DNA of 64,000 nt, taken from Bog-532 sp965277615. GTDB taxonomy: Bacteria > Actinomycetota > Actinomycetes > Streptosporangiales > Streptosporangiaceae. The stretch is taken from the NCBI GenBank assembly GCA_965277615.1, contig CBDIDG010000006.1, forward strand, positions 1,488,001 through 1,552,000, given 5' to 3'. Under the pieces are notes generated by a model that did not search any database, was not told where the DNA came from, and saw only the letters and a program-made list of their open reading frames with translations. Positions 25,334 to 35,300 of the stretch are shown piece after piece (the stretch's first letter is position 1; every line of letters begins with the position of its first letter). Made by a program: the position numbers and the translations under genes.

Positions 25334-26168
25334 CCTGGACGGGCGGACGTTCCTGGTCACCGGGGGCAACACCGGGATCGGGCTGGCCACGTCCCGGGCC
25401 CTGGCCGGCCGGGGCGGGCGGGTCTACCTGGCCTGCCGGTCCCGGGCCAAGGGCGAGGCGGCGGTGGCCGCGCTGACCGTGCAGACCGGCTCGGATCAGG
25501 TCCAGTACCTGCCGCTCGACCTGGCCGACCTGGACTCGGTCCGGCGCTGCGCGGCCGACTTCCTGGCCCGGGACGAACCGCTGCACGTGCTGATCAACAA
25601 CGCCGGCGTGGCGGGCCACCGGGGCCTGACCAAGGACGGGTTCGAGCTGCAGTTCGGGGTCAACCATCTCGGTCACTTCGCGCTGACCACGGCGCTGCTG
25701 GACCGGCTGGCCGCCAGCGCACCGGCCCGGGTGGTGACGGTGGCCAGCGACGCCCACTACTCGGCCACCGGCATCGACTTCGCCGCGGTGCGGCGGCGCA
25801 CCGCACACCTGACCGCGATGCCGGAGTACTCGGTGTCCAAGCTGGCCAACGTGCTGTTCAGCCAGGAGCTGGCCCGCCGCACGGCCAGGCGCGGGATCAC
25901 CACGTACGCGCTGCACCCGGGGGTGGTCGCCTCGGACATCTGGCGCCGGGTGCCGTGGCCGGTCCGGCCCCTCATCACCCGGAGGATGCTCACCACCGAG
26001 CAAGGGGCCAGGACCACGCTCTACTGCGCCACCTCGCCCGACGTGGCCGGGGTCACCGGCCGGTTCTACATCGACAGCCGCGAGGCCGAGCCGAACCGGG
26101 CCGCGACCCCGGAACTGGCCCAAGTCCTATGGGAGCGCAGCCAGGCCTGGGCCGCAACGCCCGGATAA
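25326..26168 (+). CDS. short-chain dehydrogenase/reductase (retinol dehydrogenase-like)
   Basis: A 280-residue SDR: cofactor motif TGGNTGIGLATSRAL at the N terminus, NAG motif INNAGVAG, and catalytic Tyr-Lys in YSVSKLANVLFSQEL. The arginine after the glycine motif (YLACRSRAKGEAA) suggests NADP preference. The sequence resembles the RDH11/WW-oxidoreductase-like bacterial group with unknown substrates. ATG 25326 lies inside the end of the D-amino-acid oxidase gene, so the two are probably coupled. Confidence 0.85.
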   Translation: MSDLDGRTFLVTGGNTGIGLATSRALAGRGGRVYLACRSRAKGEAAVAALTVQTGSDQVQYLPLDLADLDSVRRCAADFLARDEPLHVLINNAGVAGHRGLTKDGFELQFGVNHLGHFALTTALLDRLAASAPARVVTVASDAHYSATGIDFAAVRRRTAHLTAMPEYSVSKLANVLFSQELARRTARRGITTYALHPGVVASDIWRRVPWPVRPLITRRMLTTEQGARTTLYCATSPDVAGVTGRFYIDSREAEPNRAATPELAQVLWERSQAWAATPG

Positions 26169-26255
26169 CTGCTCTCAGTCTGCTCCCAGCCGATTCCCAG
26201 GCCCGGCCGGCCGTGGTCGCAGGCGGCTCCCGGTGTCCCATGATCAGATGGCCGC

Positions 26256-27173
26256 ATGCTGGAACTGGCCGATTCGAACGATCTGATCGGCGACCGCGAC
26301 GCGCTGGCCGGCCGGCTGGCCAGGGACGGATACCTGTTCTTCCGCGGCCTGCTCCCCCCGGCCACGATGCGATCGGCCGGCCTGGCCATCCTGGGCCAGC
26401 TGCGCGCGGGCAGCTGGTCGCCAGGCCCGGGCGGACCGGGGGTGGCGACCGTCCGGGAGGCGCTGGCCGACCCGGCGTTCCGGGCGGCCATCACCAACCC
26501 AGGCCTGAACCAGATCCCCTACCTGCCGCCGCTGCGGGGCCTGGTCCAGCAGCTGCTCGGCCCGCAGGCGTTCTCCTACCCGGCCAAGGTGCTGCGGGCG
26601 GTGCATCCCGAGGGCCTGCGCCGGCATCGGCCACTCGGCCGGTACGTGCACTACGACTACGCGGTCTCCGGCGTGCAGGACATGCTGACCAGCTGGGTAC
26701 CCCTGATGGACGTTCCGATCCGGCTGGGTGGCCTGGCCGTCCGGCCCGGTGGCCACCTAACGGCGCCGGTGCCGCCGCAGGTCCTGAGTCAGCGCGAGCC
26801 GGACTGGGCGACGACCGGCTACCACCCGGGCGACGTGATCGTCTTTCACTGCCTGACGCCGCACGCCGCGCTGCCCAACACCGATACGGCGCTCCGGCTG
26901 TCGGCCGACTTCCGCTGGCAGCGGGCGGACCAGCCCGCCCCGGCCGAACTCGTGCTGGGACCGGCCGGCCGGCCGCGATGGGCGGGGACCGGCGCACCGC
27001 CGGAGCTGTTCAGCAGGCTGTTTGGGGGCGAGCCCTGGTGGGAACCGGTGCCCGCCGGGCTCACCCTGCGCCCACGGGCCCAGCTGGCGGCGGTCCCGCC
27101 AGGCCCGTCGCGGTACTTTCGCGTTCACCGGGGGTGGCAGCATTGGCGGCTGCCGCCCGGGGCGGTGCACTGA
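26256..27173 (+). CDS. phytanoyl-CoA dioxygenase (PhyH) family protein
   Basis: A 305-residue Fe(II)/2-oxoglutarate-type oxygenase. The facial triad is visible as the His-x-Asp of YVHYDYAV (about residue 130) and the distal His of LTPHAALPNT (about 208), with the 2-oxoglutarate arginine in LRLSADFRWQ. The substrate is unknown; relatives hydroxylate fatty acyl-CoA, amino acids or natural products. It follows the SDR by 87 bases and precedes the LLM oxidoreductase by 22 on the same strand. ATG 26256 has no clear ribosome site. Confidence 0.8.
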   Translation: MLELADSNDLIGDRDALAGRLARDGYLFFRGLLPPATMRSAGLAILGQLRAGSWSPGPGGPGVATVREALADPAFRAAITNPGLNQIPYLPPLRGLVQQLLGPQAFSYPAKVLRAVHPEGLRRHRPLGRYVHYDYAVSGVQDMLTSWVPLMDVPIRLGGLAVRPGGHLTAPVPPQVLSQREPDWATTGYHPGDVIVFHCLTPHAALPNTDTALRLSADFRWQRADQPAPAELVLGPAGRPRWAGTGAPPELFSRLFGGEPWWEPVPAGLTLRPRAQLAAVPPGPSRYFRVHRGWQHWRLPPGAVH

Positions 27174-27182
27174 CCCACTGTC

Positions 27183-27188
27183 TAGGGT
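27183..27188 (+). promoter_or_regulatory. leaderless-type -10 (TAGGGT) for the LLM oxidoreductase
   Basis: TAGGGT ends seven bases before ATG 27196. It lies just past the PhyH stop, so the LLM gene likely has its own promoter. Confidence 0.55.
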
Positions 27189-27195
27189 GGTGGGC

Positions 27196-28125
27196 ATGGA
27201 GATTGGTTTCGGAGCACCGGTGGCGGGAGCGTGGGCCACACCCAGGGATCTGGCCACCTTCGGCGCGCAGGCCGAAGAGGCGGGGTACGCGTCGCTGTGG
27301 ACGTTCCAGCGGCTGCTGGTACCGGAGGACACCCCGATGGAGCCCGTCTACCAGAGCGTGCTGGACCCGATGGTGGCCCTGGGCTTCCTGGCCGCCGGGA
27401 CGTCGCAGATCCGGCTGGGCGTCTCACTGATCAACATGCCGTTCATCTCTCCCGGTTACCTGGCCAAGCAGGCCACCACGGTGGATGTGCTGTCGAACGG
27501 GCGGCTCGACCTGGGGCTGGGCATCGGCTGGCTGCCGGCGGAGTTCACGCTGACCGGTGCGTCGATGGCCCGGCGCGGGGCCCGGGCCTCGGAGTATGTG
27601 GCCGCGCTGCACGCGCTGTGGAGCCACGGCCCGGACGGCTTGTGCCGGTTCGACGGCGAGTTCTACACGGTGCCGCCGGGACGGCAGCAGCCGACGCCGG
27701 TGCAGCAGCCCGGGCCGCCGGTCATCCTGGGCGGCATGTCCCGCCCGGCCATGGAGCGCGCGGGCCGGATCGGCGACGGCTGGATGACGTCCAGCCGGGC
27801 CGACCTGACCCGCATCACCGATGACATCAAGATCGTGCGCTCCGCGGCGGCGGCGGCCGGGCGCGACCCCGATCGGGTCCGGATCGTCTGCCGGGGCGTG
27901 GTCCGCGCCGGTGAGGAGGTCAGGAATGACCGCGGCGAGCGGCGGCTGCTGTCGGGTCACTACGACCAGATCCGCGCGGACGCCGACTGGCTGGCCGACC
28001 GCGGGGTGACCGAGCTGTTCTACGACCTGAACTGGGACCAGCTGGTCGGTTCCCCCGACGTCGACCACGCCGCGGCCGTGGCCCGCGCGGCCGAGATCAT
28101 GGCCGCCCTGGCTCCGGCCCGGTGA
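27196..28125 (+). CDS. LLM-class F420-dependent oxidoreductase
   Basis: A 309-residue luciferase-like TIM barrel: GFGAPVAGAWATPRDLATF at the start, QAEEAGYASLWTFQRLL, LGVSLINMPFISPGYLAKQ, and LDLGLGIGWLPAEF, the usual F420 family pattern, with the late NDRGERRLLSG and ELFYDLNWD. It would use reduced F420 (or FMN) on an unknown substrate. The TAGGGT -10 fixes ATG 27196 as the leaderless start. Its GTGA overlap with the epoxide hydrolase makes them a two-gene unit. Confidence 0.85.
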   Translation: MEIGFGAPVAGAWATPRDLATFGAQAEEAGYASLWTFQRLLVPEDTPMEPVYQSVLDPMVALGFLAAGTSQIRLGVSLINMPFISPGYLAKQATTVDVLSNGRLDLGLGIGWLPAEFTLTGASMARRGARASEYVAALHALWSHGPDGLCRFDGEFYTVPPGRQQPTPVQQPGPPVILGGMSRPAMERAGRIGDGWMTSSRADLTRITDDIKIVRSAAAAAGRDPDRVRIVCRGVVRAGEEVRNDRGERRLLSGHYDQIRADADWLADRGVTELFYDLNWDQLVGSPDVDHAAAVARAAEIMAALAPAR

Positions 28126-29252
28126 TCACCGTCGCGGACGCCGAGCTGGCGGAGCTGCGACACAGGCTGGCGGCGACCCGCTGGCCGCAGCCGTACCCCG
28201 GGACGGCACCGGGCGACTGGACGGGCGGCACCGCCGTGGACGAGCTCCGGCGGCTGGTCTCCTACTGGGCGGCCGGCTACGACTGGCGTCGGCACGAAGC
28301 CGCGATCAACGCCCTGCCCTGGGGGACAGCGGTCCTGGCCGGAGCGGGCCAGCCCGTGTACTACCTGCGGTTCGACGCCGAACAGGGTGGGAACCTGCCG
28401 CTAGTGGTGACGAATGGTTGGCCCAGCAGCTTCCTGGAACTGGTGGGGCTGGCCCGGCGACTGTCCACGCCGTCACGCTGGGGCGGTGACCCACGCGGCG
28501 CGTTCACCGTGATCGTGCCCTGCCTGCCCGGCTTCCCGTTCAGCCCGCAGCCGCCGGCCCTGCCCGGCCCGGTGCCCACGCACGAGTTGTGGCATCGCCT
28601 GATGCAGGACGAGCTGGGGTTCACCCGGTACGGGGCGCACGGCGGCGATCTCGGCGCCGGCACCACGTCGCTGCTGGCTCAGGCCCATCCTGAGGCGGTG
28701 GCCGGCATTCACCTGATGTCGGTGGCCGATCCGGCGGCCTACGACCCGGCCACGCTGACCGCCGCGGAACGGGACTACCTCGCCCAGGTCGCGGGCTGGT
28801 TCACGGCCGACGGCGCCTACGAGCACCAGCAGATGACCCGCCCGATCACGCTCAGCTATGGTTTGGCCGACTCCCCGGCCGGGTTGCTGGCCTGGATGGT
28901 GGAAAAGTACCGGGCCTGGAGCGATCACGGCGGTGACCTGTCCTCGGTCTTCAGCGACGACGACATCCTGACCCAGGCCTCGCTGTACTGGCACACCAAC
29001 TGCATCGCGACCTCGTTCCGGCCGTACTACGAGTACGCGCGGGGCCTGACCGAGCGGGTCAGCCGGGTCGACGTACCGACCGCCGTCGCGGTGTTCCCGA
29101 AGGACCTGTCCCAGCCGCCGCGCAGCTGGGCCGAGCGCACGTACCACGTGGTGCGCTACACCGAGATGCCGCGCGGCGGCCACTTCGCCCCGCACGAACA
29201 GCCGGAATTGCTGGCCGCCGACCTGGCCGCGTTCTTTGGCCCGCTGCGCTAA
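28122..29252 (+). CDS. epoxide hydrolase, alpha/beta-hydrolase fold
   Basis: A 376-residue protein with the N-terminal epoxide hydrolase domain (LAELRHRLAATRWPQ; YDWRRHEAAINALP) and alpha/beta core. The nucleophile Asp is in YGAHGGDLGAG, the oxyanion motif is in TNGWPSSF (HGWP-like), ring-opening Tyr is in YYEYARGL and the charge-relay His in MPRGGHFAPHEQP. It opens an epoxide to a diol. GTG 28122 overlaps the LLM stop. The substrate may be a product of the neighbouring oxidoreductases. Confidence 0.88.
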   Translation: MITVADAELAELRHRLAATRWPQPYPGTAPGDWTGGTAVDELRRLVSYWAAGYDWRRHEAAINALPWGTAVLAGAGQPVYYLRFDAEQGGNLPLVVTNGWPSSFLELVGLARRLSTPSRWGGDPRGAFTVIVPCLPGFPFSPQPPALPGPVPTHELWHRLMQDELGFTRYGAHGGDLGAGTTSLLAQAHPEAVAGIHLMSVADPAAYDPATLTAAERDYLAQVAGWFTADGAYEHQQMTRPITLSYGLADSPAGLLAWMVEKYRAWSDHGGDLSSVFSDDDILTQASLYWHTNCIATSFRPYYEYARGLTERVSRVDVPTAVAVFPKDLSQPPRSWAERTYHVVRYTEMPRGGHFAPHEQPELLAADLAAFFGPLR

Positions 29253-29256
29253 CTGG

Positions 29257-30036
29257 TCAGCTTGGGCGGGTGGCGGAGATGCCGCCATCGACGTCGATGA
29301 TCGCGCCGTGCAGCATCTTCGCGTCGTCGGAGGCGACGAAGGCCACGGCCGCCGCCACGTCCTCGGGCTGAACCGGGACCCCGGCCGGGGTGGCCGCGGT
29401 CAGCTGCTCGATCACGTCTTTGGCGGCTGCGTTGCCGGGGGTCAGGGTGGCGCCCGGGGCGACGGTATTGACCCGCACGCCGCGGGGCCCGAACTCGGCC
29501 GCCCAGGCCCGGGTCAACTGTTCGTCGGCGGCCTTGGTCGCGGTGTAGAGGGCGGCGAACGGGCTGCCGGTGCGGGCCATCCAGGATCCGATGTTCACGA
29601 TCACGCCGGAACCGCGGCCGGCCATGGCCGGGGCCAGCTCGGCCACCAGGACGTGCGGTGCGCGCACGTTCACCGCCAGCATCGCGTCCAGGTCGGCGTC
29701 GGCCAGGTCCGGCGTCAAGGTGGCCGGGTAGAGGCCGGCGTTGTTGACCAGGATGTCGACCCGGCCACCGAGCGCCGCGCTGGCCGCGGCGGCGAAGGCC
29801 CGCAGGCTGGCGTAGGGGCCGGCCAGGTCGGACGGCACGAATACCGCCCGGCCGCCGACGGCTGCGATGCCGTCCACTACGTCGCGGCCCCGGTCGGCGT
29901 CCCGGCCGGACACCGCCACCGTGGCACCGTCCGCGGCGAGCGCCCGGGCGATCGCCGCCCCGATACCGCTGGTCGAACCGGTCACGATGGCCGTACGGCC
30001 CGCCAGCCGCGGGCGAGTCTGGTTTGCTGTCGTCAT
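29257..30036 (-). CDS. short-chain dehydrogenase/reductase
   Basis: A 259-residue classical SDR: TGSTSGIGAAIARALAADG, NNAGLYPATL, catalytic Ser in NIGSWMART, and YTATKAADEQ carrying Tyr and Lys; C-terminal IIDVDGGISATRP. It is convergent with the epoxide hydrolase, whose stop is four bases away, and divergent from an MmyB-type regulator. TAGAAC six bases before ATG 30036 is a near match to a leaderless -10; GGAG also overlaps this gap. Probable target of the neighbouring regulator. Confidence 0.87.
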   Translation of the reverse strand: MTTANQTRPRLAGRTAIVTGSTSGIGAAIARALAADGATVAVSGRDADRGRDVVDGIAAVGGRAVFVPSDLAGPYASLRAFAAAASAALGGRVDILVNNAGLYPATLTPDLADADLDAMLAVNVRAPHVLVAELAPAMAGRGSGVIVNIGSWMARTGSPFAALYTATKAADEQLTRAWAAEFGPRGVRVNTVAPGATLTPGNAAAKDVIEQLTAATPAGVPVQPEDVAAAVAFVASDDAKMLHGAIIDVDGGISATRPS

Positions 30037-30125
30037 GGCTCCGTTCTACGGCCCGCAGGCAGCGCCAGCCAGGCCAGGCTGAACCTGGGCACGGCGTGAC
30101 CACCCAGATCGGCCGGCGGCCGACC

Positions 30126-30131
30126 TAGCAT
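30126..30131 (+). promoter_or_regulatory. leaderless-type -10 (TAGCAT) for the second MmyB-type regulator
   Basis: TAGCAT ends seven bases before GTG 30139. The in-frame ATG at 30130 overlaps the hexamer and cannot be the start of such a transcript. Confidence 0.5.
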
Positions 30132-30138
30132 GAGGTTC

Positions 30139-31047
30139 GTGACATCCAGGCCGGCCCGGCGTCCTGAGCTGGGCGAATACCTCCGCGCTCGGCGGGACCG
30201 CATCACCCCGGCGCAGGCGGGCATCGCCGCCTTCCCCGGACCCCGCCGCGTGCCGGGGCTGCGCCGCGAGGAACTGGCCATGCTGGCCGGGGTGAGCACC
30301 GACTACCTCAGCCGCGTCGAGCAGGGTCGCCAGGCCCACGTCTCGGTGGCCGTGCTGGACGCGCTGGCTCGGGCCTTGCGGCTGGACGAGACCGAGCACG
30401 CGCACCTGCGCGACCTGGCCGCGCCCGCGGCCCGGCCCGGGCACGGGCCGGCCGGGGCTCGCCAGCGTCCCGATCCGGGGCTGCTGCGGCTGATAACCGC
30501 TCTCGATCATCTGCCGGTGCTGCTGCTCGGCTACCGCGGCGCCGTGCTGGCCCAGAACGCGCTGCTGGAGACGGTGCTCGGCCGCCCGTTCGGCGAGGGC
30601 ACGTCGTTCACTCGCTTCCTGTTCCAGGACCCGCTCGCCCGCCAGCGCATCATCAACTGGGAGATGTTCGCCGCGGCGTCGATGGCCGCGCTGCGCCGCG
30701 AGGTGGGCCGCCGCCCGTACGACGCCGCGCTGCGCCACCTCATCGATGACCTGCGCGCCGATCCCCAGGTCGACGCCTGGTGGCATGACCACCGGGTCGT
30801 CGACTACTCCTCACTGGTCAAGAACATCGACCATCCGGTCGCGGGCCGCCTGCGCTTCGAGGTGGAGACGGTGTCCGCGCCGCTGGACCCAGAACAGCGC
30901 CTGGTCGTCTACACGGCCGAGCCCGACTCGCCCACAGCTCGGGCCCTGCCCCTGCTGGCCAGCTACGGCGCGGACGCTGGCCCCGTTGCGGGCGCTGACG
31001 TGAGCATGGGGTCGGGGGCGTCGAACCGGGCGGTCACCACCGACTGA
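30139..31047 (+). CDS. XRE-family regulator with MmyB-like ligand domain
   Basis: A 302-residue protein of the same architecture as the regulator at 21.4 kb: VPGLRREELAMLAGVSTDYL and SRVEQGRQ in the HTH, then an MmyB-like domain (HLPVLLLGYRGAVLAQN; RFLFQDPLARQRIINWE). It is divergent from the SDR at 29.3 kb, the likely target. GTG 30139 is favoured by the leaderless -10. The last 85 bases overlap the convergent one-TM repeat protein. Confidence 0.87.
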   Translation: MTSRPARRPELGEYLRARRDRITPAQAGIAAFPGPRRVPGLRREELAMLAGVSTDYLSRVEQGRQAHVSVAVLDALARALRLDETEHAHLRDLAAPAARPGHGPAGARQRPDPGLLRLITALDHLPVLLLGYRGAVLAQNALLETVLGRPFGEGTSFTRFLFQDPLARQRIINWEMFAAASMAALRREVGRRPYDAALRHLIDDLRADPQVDAWWHDHRVVDYSSLVKNIDHPVAGRLRFEVETVSAPLDPEQRLVVYTAEPDSPTARALPLLASYGADAGPVAGADVSMGSGASNRAVTTD

Positions 31048-32327
31048 CCGCTGCCGTCGCTGGCCGCGGCGGCCATGGCCGGCCGGTACATGCCCCGCTG
31101 CGCGTGCAGGAAGGCCAGGATGGCCGACCGGCCCGCGGCCGAGGTGGCGCTGAGCTGGACGCCGCGCAGCGGGACCGCAGGGCTGGCGCCGGGCGGCGCA
31201 TCGTCGAAGGCCACCAGCTTGAACGGCCACTGGGACGACAGCACCGACAAATTGGCCAGCAGGCGAGCGTCGACGCGGCCCTCCAGCAGGTCACGCCGAG
31301 CGGCCGGGGTGGCCTGGACGGTCCGGTTCCGCAGCAGCTGCTGCCCGGCGGACCTGGCCGAGGCTTGCTGGGCGCTGACGACGGCCTCCAGGGCCACCAC
31401 GCCGTCGGGGGCGGTGGCCCGGACCTCGACCCGGTTGGCGCCCGAACCGAAGCCCGCCAGCACCAGCGGCGCGTAGACCGCGGCCAGGCTGGCGCCGAAC
31501 TCGTCGCGCACGGCCTGCGTGCCGATCACCACCCCCGAAGCGAGCGGGTTCTGGCTGGCCGGGCCCAGCGTCATCAGCCGGGTGGCGGGGAAACCGTCCT
31601 GCCGGAGCTGCCCGCACGTGGCCGGGTCGCAGGACACCACGGTGCCCGGGCTCACCTGCTGCGCGACCCAGGCCGCGGCCTGGGCCTGGTTGGCTGCGAC
31701 CGACGCGGGGGCCGGCCCGGATCGGGTCACCGCCATCGCCGCCAGCGTCACCCCGGCCACACCGGCCAGGACGCCGATTGCGCCCAGAACGGCCGTGCGG
31801 CCCCGGAGCCGGCCGGACCGGGTCACCTCGCCCGCTGTGGCTTGCGCCGGCGGCCCGGCCTGCGCCGGCGGCCCGGCCTGGGACGGCGGTCGGGCCTGGG
31901 ACGGCGGTCGGGCCTGGGACGGCGGTCGGGCCTGGGACGGCGGTCGGGCCTGGGACGGCGGGCCGGGCTGCGCTGGCGGGTCGGCCGGGCCGGGTGCCTC
32001 GGCGGTCACCACTGCGAGCGGAGCGAGCTTGGTGGCCACCATGTAACGGACGTTGGCCGCGGTCACCTCCTGGCCAAACTCCGGACTCACCTGCTCGGCA
32101 ACCACTTCCGCCGCCGCCGCGCCGTTCCCTTGCACCGCCACTTCCGTGATGGCCACGGCCACCAGGTACAGCAACCGGGACAGCTGGATAACCTGCCCGT
32201 CACTGCGGCGGACCAGGAACCGGGGCTCGGCAGACTCGCCGGCCTGGTACTCACCCAGCAGGCTCAGTCCGGCTGCGGGCCGCAGCAGCCCGATGACCCC
32301 CTCACCCAGATGGCTTGGTTCGCTCAT
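30963..32327 (-). CDS. one-TM protein with PqqD-like N terminus and PPSQAR repeats
   Basis: A 454-residue protein. Residues 5-95 (LRPAAGLSLLGEYQAGE, FLVRRSDGQVIQLSRLLYLV, VTAANVRYMVATKLAPL) look like a PqqD-type winged helix, as in the N termini of some actinobacterial membrane peptidases. A repeat linker (PPSQAR units, about 112-155) leads to one TM helix (TAVLGAIGVLAGVAGVTLAAMAV). The outer domain has Cys-Asp-Pro-x-x-Cys and many GxGANRVEV-like strands of unknown fold. The start is uncertain (ATG 32327, ATG 32336, GTG 32348). It lies 66 bases behind the end of nothing upstream but 45-66 bases before the LuxR-type gene ends begin on the same strand, and overlaps the convergent regulator by 85 bases. 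Confidence 0.55.
   Translation of the reverse strand: MSEPSHLGEGVIGLLRPAAGLSLLGEYQAGESAEPRFLVRRSDGQVIQLSRLLYLVAVAITEVAVQGNGAAAAEVVAEQVSPEFGQEVTAANVRYMVATKLAPLAVVTAEAPGPADPPAQPGPPSQARPPSQARPPSQARPPSQARPPSQAGPPAQAGPPAQATAGEVTRSGRLRGRTAVLGAIGVLAGVAGVTLAAMAVTRSGPAPASVAANQAQAAAWVAQQVSPGTVVSCDPATCGQLRQDGFPATRLMTLGPASQNPLASGVVIGTQAVRDEFGASLAAVYAPLVLAGFGSGANRVEVRATAPDGVVALEAVVSAQQASARSAGQQLLRNRTVQATPAARRDLLEGRVDARLLANLSVLSSQWPFKLVAFDDAPPGASPAVPLRGVQLSATSAAGRSAILAFLHAQRGMYRPAMAAAASDGSGQSVVTARFDAPDPMLTSAPATGPASAP
31841..31979. repeat. 18-bp tandem repeat coding for PPSQAR/PPAQAG units
   Basis: About seven to eight 18-base units (core GGCGGTCGGGCCTGGGAC) in register with the codons. The four central units are identical at DNA level, which points to recent slippage or conversion; the outer ones have diverged. 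Confidence 0.75.
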
Positions 32328-32393
32328 ACGGGACATTCGGAGCCGCACCGGAGGTGGATTGGTGCGTTTTGTAACTACTTTGCGTGATATGAG

Positions 32394-35300
32394 CTATACG
32401 CTGCGGGCAATGTCCTCGCGGTGGGCGATAGCGGCGGCTTCGGTGCGGCTGGCCACGCCGAGCTTGCCGAGAATGTTGGACACGTGCACGCTGGCCGTCT
32501 TGGCCGAGATGAACAGCTCAGAGCCGATCTCGCGGTTGGAACGCCCGGCCGCGATCAGCCGCAGCACCTCACGCTCGCGGGTGGTCAGCGCGGACAGCGC
32601 GGCCCCGGTCCCGCCGGCCGCACCCCCAGGCGCGGGTGCCCCGTCGGGGTGCGCACCGGGGTCGTCGAGGCGGGCCCGCCGGGCCAGGTCGGCCAGGGCC
32701 CGCCGCAGCGGCGCGGCCCGCAGCCGGTCCGCGATCTCGGCGGCCTGGTCCCACTGCTCCTGCGCGGCCGCGCGTTCGCCGGTCTCGGCCAGGGCCTCGG
32801 CCAGCCGCCACCGGGTCCTCGCCACCTCGTAGACGAACCCCGGGCCGAACTTGTCCAGCACCGTCTGCCAGGCCGCTGGATCGTTCTCGCCGCGGGCCCG
32901 GGCGAACTCGGCCTTGGCCCGGGCCAACCAGCCATGGCCCTCGGGCCCGAGCACCCGCTGACGCTGGACCGAAGGCATCGTGCCCTTGCGGGCCTGGTCC
33001 AGCAGGATCCGGGCCGCCTCGACCTCGGATTCGGCCCGGGCCGTGTGCCCAGCCGCCCGGGCCTGAATAGCCCGGTCCGCATGGGCGCTGATGGCGATGG
33101 CCGCAGGCCGGATCACCGACGGCGCGAACCCGTAGTGCTCATCCCAGTCGCCGGCGATCGCGGCCTCGGCCTCGGCCACCGCGAGGCTGGTGTCACCCTG
33201 CCAGAGCGCCTGCTCGGCGTACATGGCCCGGGCCATGTAGGCGCACAGCTTGTCCTGGTCCCAGAGGGGCTCCAGCCAGACCCGGCGCTCGGCCGCGACC
33301 GCGTTGCCCCGGGCCACGTCGATGAACAAGGCCATCGCCGACAGGACCGCCTCGGGCAGCGTGTCCACTCGCACAGCCCATTCGTTGGACAGCTCTTGCG
33401 CATGGTCCCACTGTCCCTGCGCGTAGTGGGCCTGAAAGTGCAGGTGCTGAACGTCCAGGCCGTAGGGCGCGAGGCTGAGGCCGGTCTCATCGGCGCGCTG
33501 CACGCCCTCGTGCGCGACCCGCGCGGAGTCGGTCAGCTCCCCCAGCTCAAGCTGGGCGCGGGACAGCATGGCGGCCGCCCGCAGCTCCACGCTCAGCACA
33601 CCGGCCTTACGGGCCTGCTCGAGCGCGGCGGCGAACAGCTTGATGGCTTCGTCGTCCCGGCCGTCCCGGCGGGCCAGCGCACCCAGCGTGACCAGCGCGT
33701 CCGCCTCGACCGAGGAGGCGTCCGCGGCCCGTGCCGCGGCCCGCGCCCGCTCGGCCCACTCGGCCGCCGCCTCGTCCTCGAACCCGAGATTCATCAGAGC
33801 ACTGGCGTAGGTAGCCATGGCCCGGGCCCGTTCGGCCGTGGCCGGGTGCTCGGGCAGCACGTCGATCGCGGCCCGGGCCACCTCCGTCGCTTCCTGCACC
33901 GCCACGAAGACGTCCGCCTGGAACAGGTAGTTGGCCAGCCGCTCACCGACCCGGGCCACCAGCACGGGGTCGGTCTCGGTGCCGAAGCTGGCCCACAGTG
34001 TCCGGAGCTGGTGCACGGCCCGGACCACGTCACCGCTGGCCGCCGCGCCATTGGCCGAGTACAGCACCAGCTGGCCGCGCGATACACCGCCGCGCTCCTC
34101 GGCGTCGGGGATCCGGTCCCACAAGGCCAGGGCCTGGTCGTAGTGCCGATGCGCCTCGGCCGGGGCACCCACCTGCTCGGCCTCGGCTCCGGCCCGGATG
34201 GACGCGGCGTAAGCGCCGGGGATGTCGTGGCTGGCCAGGTAGTGGTGGGCCAGCTCGGCCGCGGTCCCGGCCTGGGTGGCCAGCCCCTCATCGTTGGCCA
34301 GCAGCCCGGCCAGCACCCCGTGCAGCCGGGTCCGCTCCCCGGGCAGCAGGTCGGCCTCGACCGCCTCACGCAGGAGCGCGTGCCGGAACGAGTACCCGTC
34401 GCCCTCCGGGACCAGCAGCTGCTGGGTGACGGTCTCGCGGATCGCCTCCTCGTACTCGGCCAGCGGCAGCCCGGAGGCGGCCCGGATCAGCTCGTCGTCG
34501 GCCCGGCGGCCCGCCACCGCGGCCGCCCGGAGCACCCGCTGGGCCGGGTCGGACAGCCGTTCCACCCGGCCGAGCAGCAGCGCGGCCAGGTCTTCGGGTA
34601 GCACCCGGGAGTCACCCCGGACACCGTGGGCCTCCTCCCCCGCGGCCGCCGCGAGCAGCTCCTCGGCGTAGTAGGCGTTGCCTTCGGCGCGCTCGATGAT
34701 GCCGTTCAGCTGGGCCGCGTCCAGGTCTTCCCGGCGCAGCCCGGCCAGCGCGGTGAGATGCTCGGCCAGCGCGGCCGGAGTCAGCGGGCCGAGCCGGATC
34801 GCGGTCACGCTGGGCAGCCGCTGCAACTCGGCCGTCACCGGCCGGAGCGGGTGCCGCCGGTGCAGGTCGTCCGTACGGTAGGTGCCGATCAGCGCCACCC
34901 GTTCGGTCCGCAGCACCCGGGACAGGAACGTCAGCAGGTCACGCGTGGACGCATCAGCCCAGTGCAGGTCCTCGAACACCAGCAGCACCGGGGCGGCGGC
35001 GGACAGCTCGCCGAGCAGCCCCAGCACCGCGCCGAACATCTGCTGCCGGGCCACACCCATGTTCTCCCCGTCAGCAGCGACCGAGGTCTCCCCCTCGGGC
35101 AGCAGCCGGCCGAGCGCCGGGCGGCTGGCCAGCGCCTCCATCAGCCGCGGTGCCGTCTCCGGCGCCTGCGCCGCGTTCCGCAGCGCGTCCGCCAGCGGCA
35201 GGTACGGGACGCTCTCACCCAGCTCGGCGCAGTGCCCGGACAGCACGGTGAAGCCCGACGCGGCCGCCCGCCGGGTCACCTCGGTCACCAGCCGGGTCTT

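Noticed and set aside
31841..31979. Regular short repeats resembling a CRISPR array
   Set aside because: The 18-bp units have no spacers, run in codon register and encode PPSQAR peptides inside a long gene.
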